Shown: positions 8,213-17,429 of the stretch, piece after piece
Layout of the letters: every line of letters begins with the position of its first letter
Numbering within the stretch: the stretch's first letter is position 1
NCBI GenBank assembly: GCA_019748055.1
Contig: JAIEQC010000012.1
Span: forward strand, 1 to 64,000
Direction: 5' to 3'
DNA length: 64,000 bases
Source: Caulobacteraceae bacterium
Lineage (GTDB): Bacteria > Pseudomonadota > Alphaproteobacteria > Caulobacterales > Caulobacteraceae
Program-made: the position numbers and the translations under genes
Notes under the pieces: generated by a model
Database searches by the model: none
The model's input: the letters and a program-made list of their open reading frames with translations, nothing else
What the model was told of the DNA's origin: nothing

Positions 8213-9969
8213 GCGCGCTCAGAACTGATCTGGGCGAAGCGGTCGCGGCCGCCTTCGCCGCCGAAGGCGTGGACGCGTCTGCCGTGAGGGTCACCGCCTC
8301 CGACCGGCCTGACCTCGCCGACTTCCAGTCCAACGCCGCCTTGGCCCTCGCCAAGATCACCAAGGCCAATCCCCGCGACCTGGCCGGCCGCGTGGCTGCG
8401 CGTCTGGAAGGCGACGCGCGCCTAGCCGCGATCGAGGTGGCGGGCCCCGGCTTCATTAATCTCAAGGTCGCGGACACGGCCCTGTCGACACGCGCCGCCG
8501 AGGTGGCCGACGACTCGGTCCACGCGGGGGCCGAGGCCGTGGCGTCGCCGCGTCGCGTCGTCATCGACTTCGCCGGCCCGAACGTCGCCAAGCCTATGCA
8601 CGTCGGCCACCTGCGCAGTTCGATCATCGGCGAGAGCCTGAAGCGGCTGTTCCGCTTCCGCGGCGACACCGTCTGGGGCGACGCCCACTTCGGCGACTGG
8701 GGCTTCCAGATGGGCCTGCTGATCACGGCCCTCACCGAAGAAGGCCGCGCCGACGCCTATCTGGCCGAAGCCGGCCCCTTCCCCGCCAAGAGCCCGGTGA
8801 CGCTGGAGGATCTCGAGCGCCTCTACCCCGCCGCCGCCGCCCGCGCGAAGGAAGAGCCCGAGTTCCGCGACCGCGCCCGCAAGGCCACCGCCGCGCTGCA
8901 GGCGGGGCATGCCGGCTATCGCGCCCTGTGGGCCCACTTCGTCGCCGTCAGCCGCACGGCGCTTGAGCGCGAGTTTTCGGCGCTCGGCGTCACCTTCGAC
9001 CTATGGAACGGGGAGAGCGACGCCGACCCCCTGATCCCCGACATGGTCGCCGACCTGAAGGCCCGCGGTCTGGCCGAGTTCGACCAGGGCGCATGGATCA
9101 TCCGCGTGGCCGAAGAGGGCGAGAAGCGCGAGCTGGCGCCCCTGCTGCTGGTCTCGTCGGAAGGCTCGGCCATGTACGGGACCACCGACCTGGCCACCAT
9201 CCTGCAACGCCGCCGCGAGCAGGACTTCGACCTGGTGCTCTACTGCGTCGACGCGCGTCAGGGCGACCATTTCGAGCAGGTGTTCCGCGCCGCCTACAAG
9301 GCCGGCTACGCTATGCCCGGCCAGCTGGAACACGCCGCCAACGGCACCATGAACGGCGCCGACGGCAAGCCATTCAAGACCCGCGCGGGCGGCGTGCTGA
9401 AGTTGCACGACCTGATCACCATGGCGACCGACAAGGCGCGCGAGCGCCTGCGCGAAGCGCATCTGGGCGAGGACGCCTCGGCCGAGGAGTTCGAGGCCAT
9501 CGCCCACAAGGTGGCCGTCGCGGCGCTGAAGTTCGCCGACCTGTCGAACGCGCGCACCACCAGCTACGTCTTCGACCTGGACCGCTTCACCAGCTTCGAG
9601 GGCAAGACGGGGCCCTACCTCCTGTACCAGGCCGTCCGCATCAAATCCCTGCTGCGCAAGGCCGCCGATCAGGGCGCCGAGCCCGGCCCGATCGCCGTCG
9701 CCGAGCCCGCCGAGCGCGACCTGGCCCTGACGCTGGACGCCTTCGAACAGGCCGTCGACGACGCCTACGCCAAGCGCGCCCCGCACGTGGTTGCCGAGCA
9801 CGCGTACCGGCTGGCCCAGAGCTACTCGAAATTCTACGCCGCCTGCCCCGTGCTCGCGGCCGGCCACGAGACGACGCGCGGCTCGCGCCTGGCCCTCTCG
9901 GCGGCGGCGCTGCGCCAGCTGGAGACCGCCCTCGGCCTCCTCGGCATCGACGTGCCGGACCGGATGTAG
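8209..9969 (+). CDS. argS: Arginyl-tRNA synthetase
   Basis: The 586-residue class I aminoacyl-tRNA synthetase charges tRNA-Arg. It has the ArgRS N-terminal add-on domain, the HIGH-type motif [17 protein letters not shown], the DLATILQRR and [11 protein letters not shown] regions and a C-terminal DALR anticodon-binding domain ([17 protein letters not shown]). As in many ArgRS proteins there is no canonical [17 protein letters not shown] occupies that region. The ATG overlaps the preceding stop codon (ATGA). Confidence 0.96.
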   Translation: MSALRTDLGEAVAAAFAAEGVDASAVRVTASDRPDLADFQSNAALALAKITKANPRDLAGRVAARLEGDARLAAIEVAGPGFINLKVADTALSTRAAEVADDSVHAGAEAVASPRRVVIDFAGPNVAKPMHVGHLRSSIIGESLKRLFRFRGDTVWGDAHFGDWGFQMGLLITALTEEGRADAYLAEAGPFPAKSPVTLEDLERLYPAAAARAKEEPEFRDRARKATAALQAGHAGYRALWAHFVAVSRTALEREFSALGVTFDLWNGESDADPLIPDMVADLKARGLAEFDQGAWIIRVAEEGEKRELAPLLLVSSEGSAMYGTTDLATILQRRREQDFDLVLYCVDARQGDHFEQVFRAAYKAGYAMPGQLEHAANGTMNGADGKPFKTRAGGVLKLHDLITMATDKARERLREAHLGEDASAEEFEAIAHKVAVAALKFADLSNARTTSYVFDLDRFTSFEGKTGPYLLYQAVRIKSLLRKAADQGAEPGPIAVAEPAERDLALTLDAFEQAVDDAYAKRAPHVVAEHAYRLAQSYSKFYAACPVLAAGHETTRGSRLALSAAALRQLETALGLLGIDVPDRM

Positions 9970-9992
9970 TCTCCTCCGCTGCGGAGGACGTC

Positions 9993-11003
9993 ATGACCAA
10001 TCTCGAGACCTACATCGCCGGCCTGCCCAAGGCCGAGCTGCACCTGCACATCGAAGGCTCGCTGGAGCCGGAGCAGATGTTCGATTTCGCGCGGCGCAAC
10101 CGCGTGGCCATTCCGTTCGACAGCGTGGAGGCGGTGCGCGCGGCCTACGACTTCTCGAACCTGCAGGACTTCCTCGACATCTACTACGCCGGCGCCGACG
10201 TGCTGCGGACCGAGGCGGACTTCCACGACCTCGCCCTCGCGTACTTCCGACGCGCGGCGGCCGACAATGTGCGGCACGCGGAGATCTTCTTCGACCCCCA
10301 GACCCACACCGACCGCGGCCTGCCCTTCTCCGTCGCCGCCGACGGGCTGCTGTCGGGCATGAGGGCGGCCGAACAGGAACTGGGCGTGACGTCCAAGCTG
10401 ATCTTCTGCTTCCTGCGCCATCTGGACGAAGAAGCCGCCTTCGACACCCTGCGCGCCGCCGAGCCCTGGCTGGACCGCATCGTCGGCGTGGGCCTGGACT
10501 CTTCGGAGGTCGGGCACCCCCCGTCCAAGTTCCAGCGCGTCTTCGCCCGCGCCCGCGACATGGGCCTGAAGCTGTGCGCCCACGCCGGCGAGGAGGGCCC
10601 GCCGGAATACGTCCACGAGGCGCTGAACCTGCTCCGAATCGACCGCATGGACCACGGCAACCGCTCGATGGAAGACGAGGCGCTGATCCGACGTCTGGCC
10701 GACGAAGGCATGACCCTGACGGTCTGCCCCCTGTCGAACCTGAAGCTCTGCGTCGTGAAGGACCTGAAGGACCATCCCGTGCCCGAGATGCTGAGGCGCG
10801 GCCTTCACGTCACGCTGAACTCGGATGATCCGGCCTATTTCGGCGGCTACGTGAACCAGAACTACGTTCAGCTTGCCGAAGCCGTGGGCCTGACGCGCGA
10901 TCACGTCACGCAGATCGCCCGCAACAGTTTCGAGGGCTCGTTCCTGACCGACGCCGAGAAGGTCGCTCGTATCGCCGAGGTCGACGCCTATGCCCGCGCC
11001 TGA
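9993..11003 (+). CDS. add: Adenine deaminase-type member of the adenosine deaminase family
   Basis: The 336-residue protein belongs to the metal-dependent adenosine/AMP deaminase family: ELHLHIEGSLEPE (zinc His pair), CAHAGEEGPPEY (catalytic Glu), MDHGNRSMED and LNSDDPAYFGGYV (zinc Asp). SLEPE after HLHIEG, the FLDIYYAGADVLRTE stretch and VGLDSSEVGHPPSKF match my recollection of Pseudomonas Pa0148, characterised as an adenine deaminase, better than adenosine deaminases. It probably salvages purines, with adenine as the likelier substrate. The ATG at 9993 follows a GGAGGA ribosome-binding site; the open frame upstream is argS read out of frame. Confidence 0.85.
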   Translation: MTNLETYIAGLPKAELHLHIEGSLEPEQMFDFARRNRVAIPFDSVEAVRAAYDFSNLQDFLDIYYAGADVLRTEADFHDLALAYFRRAAADNVRHAEIFFDPQTHTDRGLPFSVAADGLLSGMRAAEQELGVTSKLIFCFLRHLDEEAAFDTLRAAEPWLDRIVGVGLDSSEVGHPPSKFQRVFARARDMGLKLCAHAGEEGPPEYVHEALNLLRIDRMDHGNRSMEDEALIRRLADEGMTLTVCPLSNLKLCVVKDLKDHPVPEMLRRGLHVTLNSDDPAYFGGYVNQNYVQLAEAVGLTRDHVTQIARNSFEGSFLTDAEKVARIAEVDAYARA

Positions 11004-12794
11004 TCAGACGACGCTCTCGAACTCGTCGACCAGTCGTTCCAGCCGCTTCGTCCCGATCAGCCAGAACGCCGGATCGCGCGGGTTCAGCCCGAACGGCTTC
11101 AGCGCCTCGACGTAGGTCCTGGTCCCGCCCGCGGCCAGCAGGTCGCGGTACAGCGGCGTGAATCCTTCCGGGTCCGCCCGCCGAGTCTCCATCAGCGCCG
11201 CCGTCAGCAGGTCCCCGAACGCATAGGCGTAGACGTAGAAGGGCGAGTGGACGAAGTGGCTGACGTAGGCCCACCACACGTCATAGCCCTCGTTCAGCGT
11301 CACAGCGGGGCCCAGCGAGGCGCCCATCTCCTCCAGCCATATCCGGCCGATCCGCTCGACCGACAACTCGCCGCTCGCGCGCTCGTCGTGGAACCGCGTC
11401 TCGAACCGGTGGAAGGCGATCTGGCGCACCACCGTGTTCAGCCCGTCCTCGATCTTGCCGGCCAGCAGCCCGCGCCGCTCCGCCGGCGAAGCCTCGGTCA
11501 GCAGGCGGTCGAAGGTCAGGCCTTCGGCGAAGATCGACGCCGTCTCCGCCAGCGTCAGCGGCGTGTCGGCCAGCAGCGTGCCCTGATCCGCCGCCAGCGT
11601 CTGGTGCACCCCGTGCCCCAGCTCGTGCGCCAGCGTCAGCACGTCGCGCCGCTCGCCCATCCAGTTCAGGAAGACGTAGGGGTGCCGGTTCGCCGTCACC
11701 GGGTGGGCATAGGCGCCCGACTGCTTGCCCGGCCGGGCCCGCGCATCGATCCACGGCCGGTCGAAGAAGCCCCGCGCGCGGTCGGCGAACTCGGGCCCCA
11801 GCGCAGCGAAACTGTCCAACACCACCTCGCGCCCCTGCCCCCAGTCGAAGGTGCGCGGGGCCTTCGTCTCCAGCGGCGCGTTGCGGTCCCAGTGGTCAAG
11901 CGCCGGCTTGCCCAGCACCTTGGCCTTCAGCGCATAGTAGCGATGCGACAGCCGCGGATAGGCCTGCGCCACCGCCTCGGCCATGGCGTCCACCGCCTCG
12001 CCGTCGACCTCATTGGCCAGGTGCCGCCCGTCCGCCGGCCGGGCGAATCCGCGCTTGCGGTCCTCCAGCGCCTTCTCCGCCGCGACGGTGTTCAGCACCA
12101 GGGCCAGCGTCCGCGCCTCGCCCTTCAGCGCCTCCGTCAGGCCCTCCGCCGCCGCCTTGCGCCGCGCGGGCTTGGGATCGGACAGGCGGTTCAGCGCCTC
12201 GGCCAGCGTCAGCCCCTCCTTGCCGACCTTCAGCGCCGCCAAGGTCTCGTCGAAAAGACGCGGCCACTGGGCCGAGATCGGCATCCGCTCCGCCAGATAG
12301 GTCTCCAGCTCCGGCGACAGCTCGTGCGGCTTCTGCGCCCTCACGCGCCGCAGCCACGGCCGCCACCGCGCGACCCCCGCATGCGCAGCCAGCGCCGCCT
12401 CGATCTCGGCCTCCTCCAGCCGGTTGATCTCCAGCGTCAGCCAGACGGTCGGCGTGGCCACGGCCGTGATCTTCTCCCGCACGTCCGCCTCGAACCCCTG
12501 CGCCGCCGCGTCGTCCCGCGCGGTCGAGGCGGCGAGGAAGGCATAGGCGGCGATCCCGCCCAGCGCGTCCGACGCCTGCTCGTAAAGGGCGATCGCCCGG
12601 TCCAGCCGCGCGCTGAGCTCCGCCGGCTCGCCCCGCGCCGCGACCAGCTCGCCCTCCAGCCCGCCCATCTCCGCCACCGCCGCCCGCGCGGCCTCCAGAT
12701 CGGCGGCGATCCGCGCGTCCTCGCGCGAGGCGTACAGGTCGGACAGGTCCCACAGCGGGGCGTCGGCGTCGGGGCTCTTGAAGGGCGCGTTCAT
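11004..12794 (-). CDS. pepF: M3 family oligoendopeptidase (PepF type)
   Basis: The 596-residue cytoplasmic zinc peptidase degrades oligopeptides. The zinc motif HELGHGVHQ is followed about 25 residues later by TASIFAEGLTFD, the third-ligand region, and the C-terminus has YVYAYAFGDLL and the P-F-G-L-N-P-RDPAFW stretch of the family. The start is taken at ATG 12794 (MNAPFKSPDADAPLWDLSDLY); 30 further in-frame codons upstream look non-coding. Its stop codon directly abuts that of the convergent deaminase gene. Confidence 0.92.
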   Translation of the reverse strand: MNAPFKSPDADAPLWDLSDLYASREDARIAADLEAARAAVAEMGGLEGELVAARGEPAELSARLDRAIALYEQASDALGGIAAYAFLAASTARDDAAAQGFEADVREKITAVATPTVWLTLEINRLEEAEIEAALAAHAGVARWRPWLRRVRAQKPHELSPELETYLAERMPISAQWPRLFDETLAALKVGKEGLTLAEALNRLSDPKPARRKAAAEGLTEALKGEARTLALVLNTVAAEKALEDRKRGFARPADGRHLANEVDGEAVDAMAEAVAQAYPRLSHRYYALKAKVLGKPALDHWDRNAPLETKAPRTFDWGQGREVVLDSFAALGPEFADRARGFFDRPWIDARARPGKQSGAYAHPVTANRHPYVFLNWMGERRDVLTLAHELGHGVHQTLAADQGTLLADTPLTLAETASIFAEGLTFDRLLTEASPAERRGLLAGKIEDGLNTVVRQIAFHRFETRFHDERASGELSVERIGRIWLEEMGASLGPAVTLNEGYDVWWAYVSHFVHSPFYVYAYAFGDLLTAALMETRRADPEGFTPLYRDLLAAGGTRTYVEALKPFGLNPRDPAFWLIGTKRLERLVDEFESVV

Positions 12795-12844
12795 GCCGAC
12801 TGGTATGGGGGGCGGGTCCGAGCGGGGCAAGTCACCCGCGACGG

Positions 12845-13459
12845 TCAGCCCTCTCCCGCCGGGAGAGGGTCCGCACTCCCCCACTCCGCGTCCCGCGCCG
12901 TCTCATAAGCGTCGCGCACGCCCTGTCTCGGCAGGTCGGCGCCCAGCAGCGCCACCTGCGCGGCCCACACCTCCGACACGCCGCGCACCGTGTCGGTGAC
13001 CCAGCCCGGGGCCTGTTGCCGCGACCAGTTGGGCACGGAGCCGGCGTTGAAGATGGCCATGAAGACCGTCACCACCAGGATCACCCGCGTGGTCCAGCGG
13101 CGGTCGCGGGCGGCCAGACCCTCGTCGTCGGGCGGCGGCCCCGGCGGAAAGGCGAACCGGGCCATGGCCTTCAGCCGGTTTTCCCGCTCGATCAGGTCGT
13201 GGGCGTCCGCCTTCTCGTTCCAGTCGCTGGGCGGATCGGGCTCCGGCGCGGCGGCCGCGACGGCCAGAGGCACGACCACGGCCGGCTCCGCCAAGGGCGC
13301 CACAACCGGCTCAGGCTCCGCCGCGGTGACTAGCGCGGGCGCGGGCTCCAGCGGCGGGAACGGCGAAAACGCCGGCTGCCCCCCGAAGACGGGAAACGGA
13401 TCGGGCCGCTCGGTCTCTTCCGGAGGGTGGGGGGCGTTCGGGTCGGTCGGTCCGGTCAT
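12845..13459 (-). CDS. Proline/alanine-rich single-pass membrane protein of unknown function
   Basis: The 204-residue protein has a Pro/Ala/Glu-rich N-terminal half (residues 1-80), a charged patch (DLIERENRLKAMARFAF) and one membrane segment near residues 125-142 (VILVVTVFMAIFNAGSV). No domain is recognised. It sits directly downstream of the MBOAT gene in the same direction, so a helper role in polysaccharide acetylation is possible but unproven. Its last codons (encoding PLPAGEG) are part of a 21-base inverted repeat of a dispersed type, so the natural C-terminus may have been changed by repeat insertion. Confidence 0.6.
   Translation of the reverse strand: MTGPTDPNAPHPPEETERPDPFPVFGGQPAFSPFPPLEPAPALVTAAEPEPVVAPLAEPAVVVPLAVAAAAPEPDPPSDWNEKADAHDLIERENRLKAMARFAFPPGPPPDDEGLAARDRRWTTRVILVVTVFMAIFNAGSVPNWSRQQAPGWVTDTVRGVSEVWAAQVALLGADLPRQGVRDAYETARDAEWGSADPLPAGEG
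12849..12869. repeat. REP-like inverted repeat CCCTCTCCC-GCC-GGGAGAGGG
   Basis: Nine-base perfect arms flank a 3-base loop, inside the last codons of the membrane-protein gene. Short palindromes of this composition recur at gene ends in GC-rich alphaproteobacteria. A related imperfect copy is at 20839-20854 in this window. It may also serve as a transcription stop, but there is no T-run. Confidence 0.5.
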
Positions 13460-13472
13460 CGCGCGCCTCCCG

Positions 13473-14876
13473 TCAGAACTGGAAATAGATGAAGGGCGCC
13501 ACGCCCTCGGGCCGCACCGCCTCGATCAGCAGGAAGGCCGCGCCGATCAGCAGCCCCAGGGTGATCGACGGCGCCGCCTGCAGCCGCGCCGTCATCCCCT
13601 CCACCGCGCGCGGCGGCAGCCAGTGCATGCCCAACCCAACGACGATCAGACCGACCATGAAAGGCGTCGCCAGCTCCGCCGGCCCCATCCGCCCCAGTCC
13701 CTGCAGCATGGCCACCGCCAGGTCGAAGGTCTCGGCCCGGAACAGGATCCACCCCAGGCAGACGACGTGGAAGGTGATCAGCACGCCCAGCCACATCGGG
13801 ATCACCTTGCGATCGCCGAACGCCTTCTTGCCGACGCGCTCCACCACCTGCGCCCCGCCGTGCAGCGCGCCCCACAGCACGAAGGTCCACGCCGCGCCGT
13901 GCCACAGGCCGCCCAGCAGCATGGTGATCATCACGTTGACGCTGGAGCTGAACGTCCCCTTCCGCCCGCCGCCCAGCGGCACGTACAGATAGTCCCGCAG
14001 CCAGCTGGACAGGCTGATGTGCCACCGCCGCCAGAACTGCTGCATCGAGTGCGCCCGATACGGCTGGTCGAAATTGCGCGGGAAGGAATAGCCCAGCAGC
14101 GCCGCGATCCCGATCGCCATGTCCGAATAGGCCGAGAAGTCGCAGTAGATCTGCACCGCATAGCCATAGACCGCCGCCGCGACGTCCAGCGCCGAATATG
14201 CGGAGGGATCGAAGAACACCGGGTCCACCAGCCGCACGGCCAGCTCCGACGCGATCACCGTCTTCTTGAACAGGCCCCATACGATCAGCAGTAGGCCGTG
14301 CGTCGCCATCTCGCGCGTCAGGCGCGGCGTCCGGTCGAACTGCGGCAGCAGATCGGACGCCCGCACGATCGGCCCGGCGACCAGATGCGGGAAGAAGCTC
14401 ATCAGCAGCATCACGTCCAGCAGGCTCTTGGCCGGCTCGGTCGTGCGCCGATGCACGTCGACGACGTAGCTGATGCCCTGGAATGTGAAGAAGGAAATCC
14501 CGACCGGCAGGATCACCTGCAGCAGCGGCAGGTCCCGCTCCCAGCCGACCCGCGCCAGCAGCTGACCCATCTCCTCGACGAAGAAGCCGTAGTATTTGAA
14601 GAAGCCCAGGATCAGCAGGTTGACCGCCACCCCCAGAGCGACCAGCCATTTCCGCGTCGAGGGCTGCTCCTTGCGCGCGATCAGCGCCGCCACGCCCCAG
14701 TTCAGCACCGCCGACAGGATCAGCAGGCCGACGAACCTCCAGTCCCACTGGGCGTAGAAGAACCAGCTGGCCAGCAGCAGGAACAGCTTGCGCCGCCCGT
14801 TCTCGCGATCGAGCGACCACGAGGTGAAATAGACGAACAGGAAGAAGACGCCGAAGGCGAGCGTCGGGAACAGCAT
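13473..14876 (-). CDS. MBOAT family O-acyltransferase (AlgI/DltB-like)
   Basis: The 467-residue protein is a polytopic membrane-bound O-acyltransferase with about ten hydrophobic segments. The family hallmarks are QFWRRWHISLSSWLRDY and GGLWHGAAWTFVLWGALHG, which includes the catalytic His. AlgI-type enzymes carry an acetyl group across the inner membrane for transfer to an exported polysaccharide. The two genes upstream encode SGNH-fold proteins, the usual partners (AlgX/AlgJ or PatB type) that complete the transfer. The acceptor, whether capsule, holdfast-like polysaccharide or peptidoglycan, cannot be told from sequence. Confidence 0.92.
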   Translation of the reverse strand: MLFPTLAFGVFFLFVYFTSWSLDRENGRRKLFLLLASWFFYAQWDWRFVGLLILSAVLNWGVAALIARKEQPSTRKWLVALGVAVNLLILGFFKYYGFFVEEMGQLLARVGWERDLPLLQVILPVGISFFTFQGISYVVDVHRRTTEPAKSLLDVMLLMSFFPHLVAGPIVRASDLLPQFDRTPRLTREMATHGLLLIVWGLFKKTVIASELAVRLVDPVFFDPSAYSALDVAAAVYGYAVQIYCDFSAYSDMAIGIAALLGYSFPRNFDQPYRAHSMQQFWRRWHISLSSWLRDYLYVPLGGGRKGTFSSSVNVMITMLLGGLWHGAAWTFVLWGALHGGAQVVERVGKKAFGDRKVIPMWLGVLITFHVVCLGWILFRAETFDLAVAMLQGLGRMGPAELATPFMVGLIVVGLGMHWLPPRAVEGMTARLQAAPSITLGLLIGAAFLLIEAVRPEGVAPFIYFQF

Positions 14877-14877
14877 C

Positions 14878-16071
14878 CTACTGCGCCTCGACCCGACCGG
14901 CCTTCCAGGCGTCGTAGGCGCCGATCAGGTCGTCGGCCAGCAGGCCGCCGATCCACTCGCCCCCGGCCGAGGTGAAGTGCACCCGGTCGCCGCGCATCAT
15001 CGGGTCGCGCGCCGTGGCCAGCCGCTCCGCCGAACACTCTCCGCCCATCCGCCCCTGCCAGTCCCAGAACGCGACGCCCGTCTCGGCCGCGACCCGGCGT
15101 TGCAAGTCGCGCACCCGCGCCAGGCTGCGCGGCGGCCCGCGCTCGGCCACGCCGGGACAGGTCGTCGCCTCGCCCCGCCTCAGGGCGTCGGGGGCGCCCA
15201 GGATCAGGATCGCCGCGTCCGGCGCGAACCGTTTCAGCCGCCAGATCTGGTCGCGCAGCCGGCTCTCGTAGGCGAACAGGTCCAGCCCGTCGTCGAACCC
15301 GTCGTTGGTGCCGTAGGCCAGGATGATCAGATGGGGGTTCAGCGGCTCCAGCTCACCCCGCACCGTTGCCTCGTCCCGCGCCGCGAAGTCGGCCAGGGTC
15401 TCGCCCACGTGCCCCACGTTCGACAGGATCAACCCCGGCGTCGGCCCCTCCAGCCACACCCCGTCCAGCCCGCCGTCCGCCGTCCGCGACGTCAGCTTCA
15501 GCGTCCGCGCCCCCGCCGCGATCGGCATGAAGCGGCAGCGCGAGCCCAGGATCTGCGCCGGCTCCGGCCTCGCCCCGTCCGCCGCCACGTCCCACAGCCC
15601 GTCCCGCCCGCACAGGCCCAGACGCGTCGTCTCCGCCTCCGGATCCAGCGCCAGCGTCAGCACGTCGCCCGCCCCGGGCCGCGCCGGTCCGCCGAATAGC
15701 CCGGTGCGCTCCGCATTCACATAGCCGCCCACCCGCGCCGGCCGCGGCGCCCAGCTCCATCCGGTCGCCGTCACCACCACCTGGCGCGGGGCATAGCCGT
15801 CGAACGGCACGCCCGGCGCCACATAGCCGCGTCCGCCGCGCCCGAACCGCCCCTGCAGACGGCTGCGCACCGTGCCGGGGATCACCTCGCCCGCCGTGTG
15901 GCTGTCGCCGATCTGCAGCACGTGCACCTTAATCGGCTCGCCCGCCTCCAGCGCCGCCAGATCCTCGAACCACGGCGCCAGCGTTTCGGCTCCGCACAAA
16001 CCGCCCGAACAGGTCTGCGCCGCCGCCGGCCCGGCCAGCGCCAGCAGGGCCGCCGCCAGCAGGGCTCTCAC
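14878..16071 (-). CDS. Exported SGNH/GDSL hydrolase family protein
   Basis: The 397-residue protein begins at a GTG (16071) that overlaps the stop of the upstream gene and gives a clean Sec signal peptide (RALLAAALLALAGPAAAQTC). The SGNH blocks are visible: HVLQIGDSHTAGEVI (block I with Ser), LIILAYGTNDGFDD (block III with Asn) and MRGDRVHFTSAGG (block V, Asp and His). The middle is a long insert seen in periplasmic acetyltransferase or esterase partners of MBOAT proteins. It ends 1 base before the MBOAT start, so the two are tightly coupled. Open frame upstream of 16071 is a shadow of the neighbouring gene. Confidence 0.82.
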   Translation of the reverse strand: MRALLAAALLALAGPAAAQTCSGGLCGAETLAPWFEDLAALEAGEPIKVHVLQIGDSHTAGEVIPGTVRSRLQGRFGRGGRGYVAPGVPFDGYAPRQVVVTATGWSWAPRPARVGGYVNAERTGLFGGPARPGAGDVLTLALDPEAETTRLGLCGRDGLWDVAADGARPEPAQILGSRCRFMPIAAGARTLKLTSRTADGGLDGVWLEGPTPGLILSNVGHVGETLADFAARDEATVRGELEPLNPHLIILAYGTNDGFDDGLDLFAYESRLRDQIWRLKRFAPDAAILILGAPDALRRGEATTCPGVAERGPPRSLARVRDLQRRVAAETGVAFWDWQGRMGGECSAERLATARDPMMRGDRVHFTSAGGEWIGGLLADDLIGAYDAWKAGRVEAQ

Positions 16072-16982
16072 TCCGCAAGTCCCGCGTCGCGCCGGATCGC
16101 CGCCTCGACCGGCCCGGCCAGCCGCAGATAGCCGTCCATGCTCATGTGGATGCCGTCGTTGGCCCGCATCAGCTTCCGCCGTCCGCCGACTTCGGCATAG
16201 GGCATGTAGTCGCCGCTCGTGTCCGACGTCAGGCTGACCGTTTCGATGTAGGGCACGCCCAGCGCCTTCATCCGCGCCTCGACCACCTCGTTGACGATCG
16301 CCATGCGCCCGTCGAAGCCGTCGCGCTTCATGCGCGGCATGCCGACCCAGTAGACGACCACGCCCCGCGACTGGAACAGCCCGACCAGATCGTCGATCCG
16401 GCGGCCATAGGCGGCCTTCCACCCCGGCGTGCCGAAGTCGTGGATTGTGCCGCCCTCGTCGATGCCCTGGGCGTCGTTGGTGCCGAACACCACCACCGCC
16501 ACGTCGACCGGCGTCTCGTCCAGCTGACGCTGGGTCTTGGCCTGGATGTTCACGTAGTCGTAGCGCGACAGGCCGGTCGAGACCTCGCTGAACTTGGTCA
16601 CCTCGACGCTCGCGTCGTTCCGGAACTCGCGGTACAGGGCCGCCCAGACGCCGTCGCCCATGCTGTCGCCGAACACGCCGACCCGCAGGTTCCCGGCCTT
16701 GGCCTTCAGCCCCGACGCGTCCTGAACCTGCACCACAGGCTGGGCCGGCGCCGGCGCCGCGGCCGGCGTCTCGGCGGCCGGCGGACTGGCCGAGGCGTTC
16801 GCATGCCCGCCCAGCATCAGCGTCGGCGACCTCAGCCAGGCGCGGCCGTCCGGCGTCAGGGCCAGCCCGCCCACCACGCCCGCCACGAACACCGCGGTCA
16901 CAGTATTGACGCCGAACTTCACGCCCGCCCCCGGTAAACCCTTTGGGCGCGCACCCTTACCCGAAATCCGCCGTTCCGCCAC
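16068..16982 (-). CDS. DUF459/SGNH family membrane-anchored protein
   Basis: The 304-residue protein has an N-terminal membrane anchor (about residues 22-44), an Ala/Pro linker and a DUF459-type SGNH domain: LRVGVFGDSMGDGVW (nucleophile Ser), VVVFGTNDAQGID (block III) and NDGIHMSMDGYLRLA (Asp/His block V). The GTG start at 16982 is uncertain; GTG 16922 would shorten the cytoplasmic tail. It heads the cassette with the second SGNH protein and the MBOAT acyltransferase, consistent with periplasmic O-acetyl transfer or removal. Confidence 0.8.
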   Translation of the reverse strand: MAERRISGKGARPKGLPGAGVKFGVNTVTAVFVAGVVGGLALTPDGRAWLRSPTLMLGGHANASASPPAAETPAAAPAPAQPVVQVQDASGLKAKAGNLRVGVFGDSMGDGVWAALYREFRNDASVEVTKFSEVSTGLSRYDYVNIQAKTQRQLDETPVDVAVVVFGTNDAQGIDEGGTIHDFGTPGWKAAYGRRIDDLVGLFQSRGVVVYWVGMPRMKRDGFDGRMAIVNEVVEARMKALGVPYIETVSLTSDTSGDYMPYAEVGGRRKLMRANDGIHMSMDGYLRLAGPVEAAIRRDAGLAE

Positions 16983-17011
16983 CGCGCGCCCGTCTCAGGC
17001 GAGAGGTCTGG

Positions 17012-17425
17012 TTAAGAGAACCGCCCCTCGGCCCAGCGCGCCGCCAGATATCCGCCGGTGGCCGTCACCGCCGTCAGGGCCGTACCCCAGACCATGTCGA
17101 TCATCGTCAGCCGCGTCGACCACACCGACAGCGTCGCCTGGTTGGTCAGGTCATAGGTGCCGTAGGCGATCAGCCCCAGCACCGCCCCGTTGATCAGGGC
17201 GCGCGTCCACGCCCCGTCCTTAAGCGCCGGCGCGATGGCGAAGAAGCAGATGCCGAAGATGTACAGCAGGTAGAAAGCCACCGCCGCCTTCATGTCCGGC
17301 TTGTCCGCCATGATCGACCCGATCACCGGTCGGTACAGACGGTCCGCCATCGTCGTCAGCCAGACGGCGTCGATCGCCGCCATGGTGATCGCCGCGCCCA
17401 GATACCCCGCGACCCACTTCATCAT
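17012..17425 (-). CDS. DUF2177 family membrane protein
   Basis: The 137-residue protein has four predicted membrane segments and matches DUF2177: IDAVWLTTMADRLYRP, FYLLYIFGICFFAIAPAL, AVLGLIAYGTYDLTNQATL and a final MIDMVWGTALTAVTATGGYLA. It lies 4 bases after the cyclopropane synthase-like gene and is probably in its operon. DUF2177 genes often accompany that methyltransferase together with a FAD oxidoreductase and DUF1365, all present here. Its biochemical role is unknown. Confidence 0.85.
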   Translation of the reverse strand: MMKWVAGYLGAAITMAAIDAVWLTTMADRLYRPVIGSIMADKPDMKAAVAFYLLYIFGICFFAIAPALKDGAWTRALINGAVLGLIAYGTYDLTNQATLSVWSTRLTMIDMVWGTALTAVTATGGYLAARWAEGRFS

Positions 17426-17429
17426 CGTC

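Noticed and set aside
16072-16422. N-terminal extension of the second SGNH protein
   Set aside because: These codons are the DUF459 gene read out of frame; the GTG at 16071 gives a clean signal peptide and start/stop overlap.
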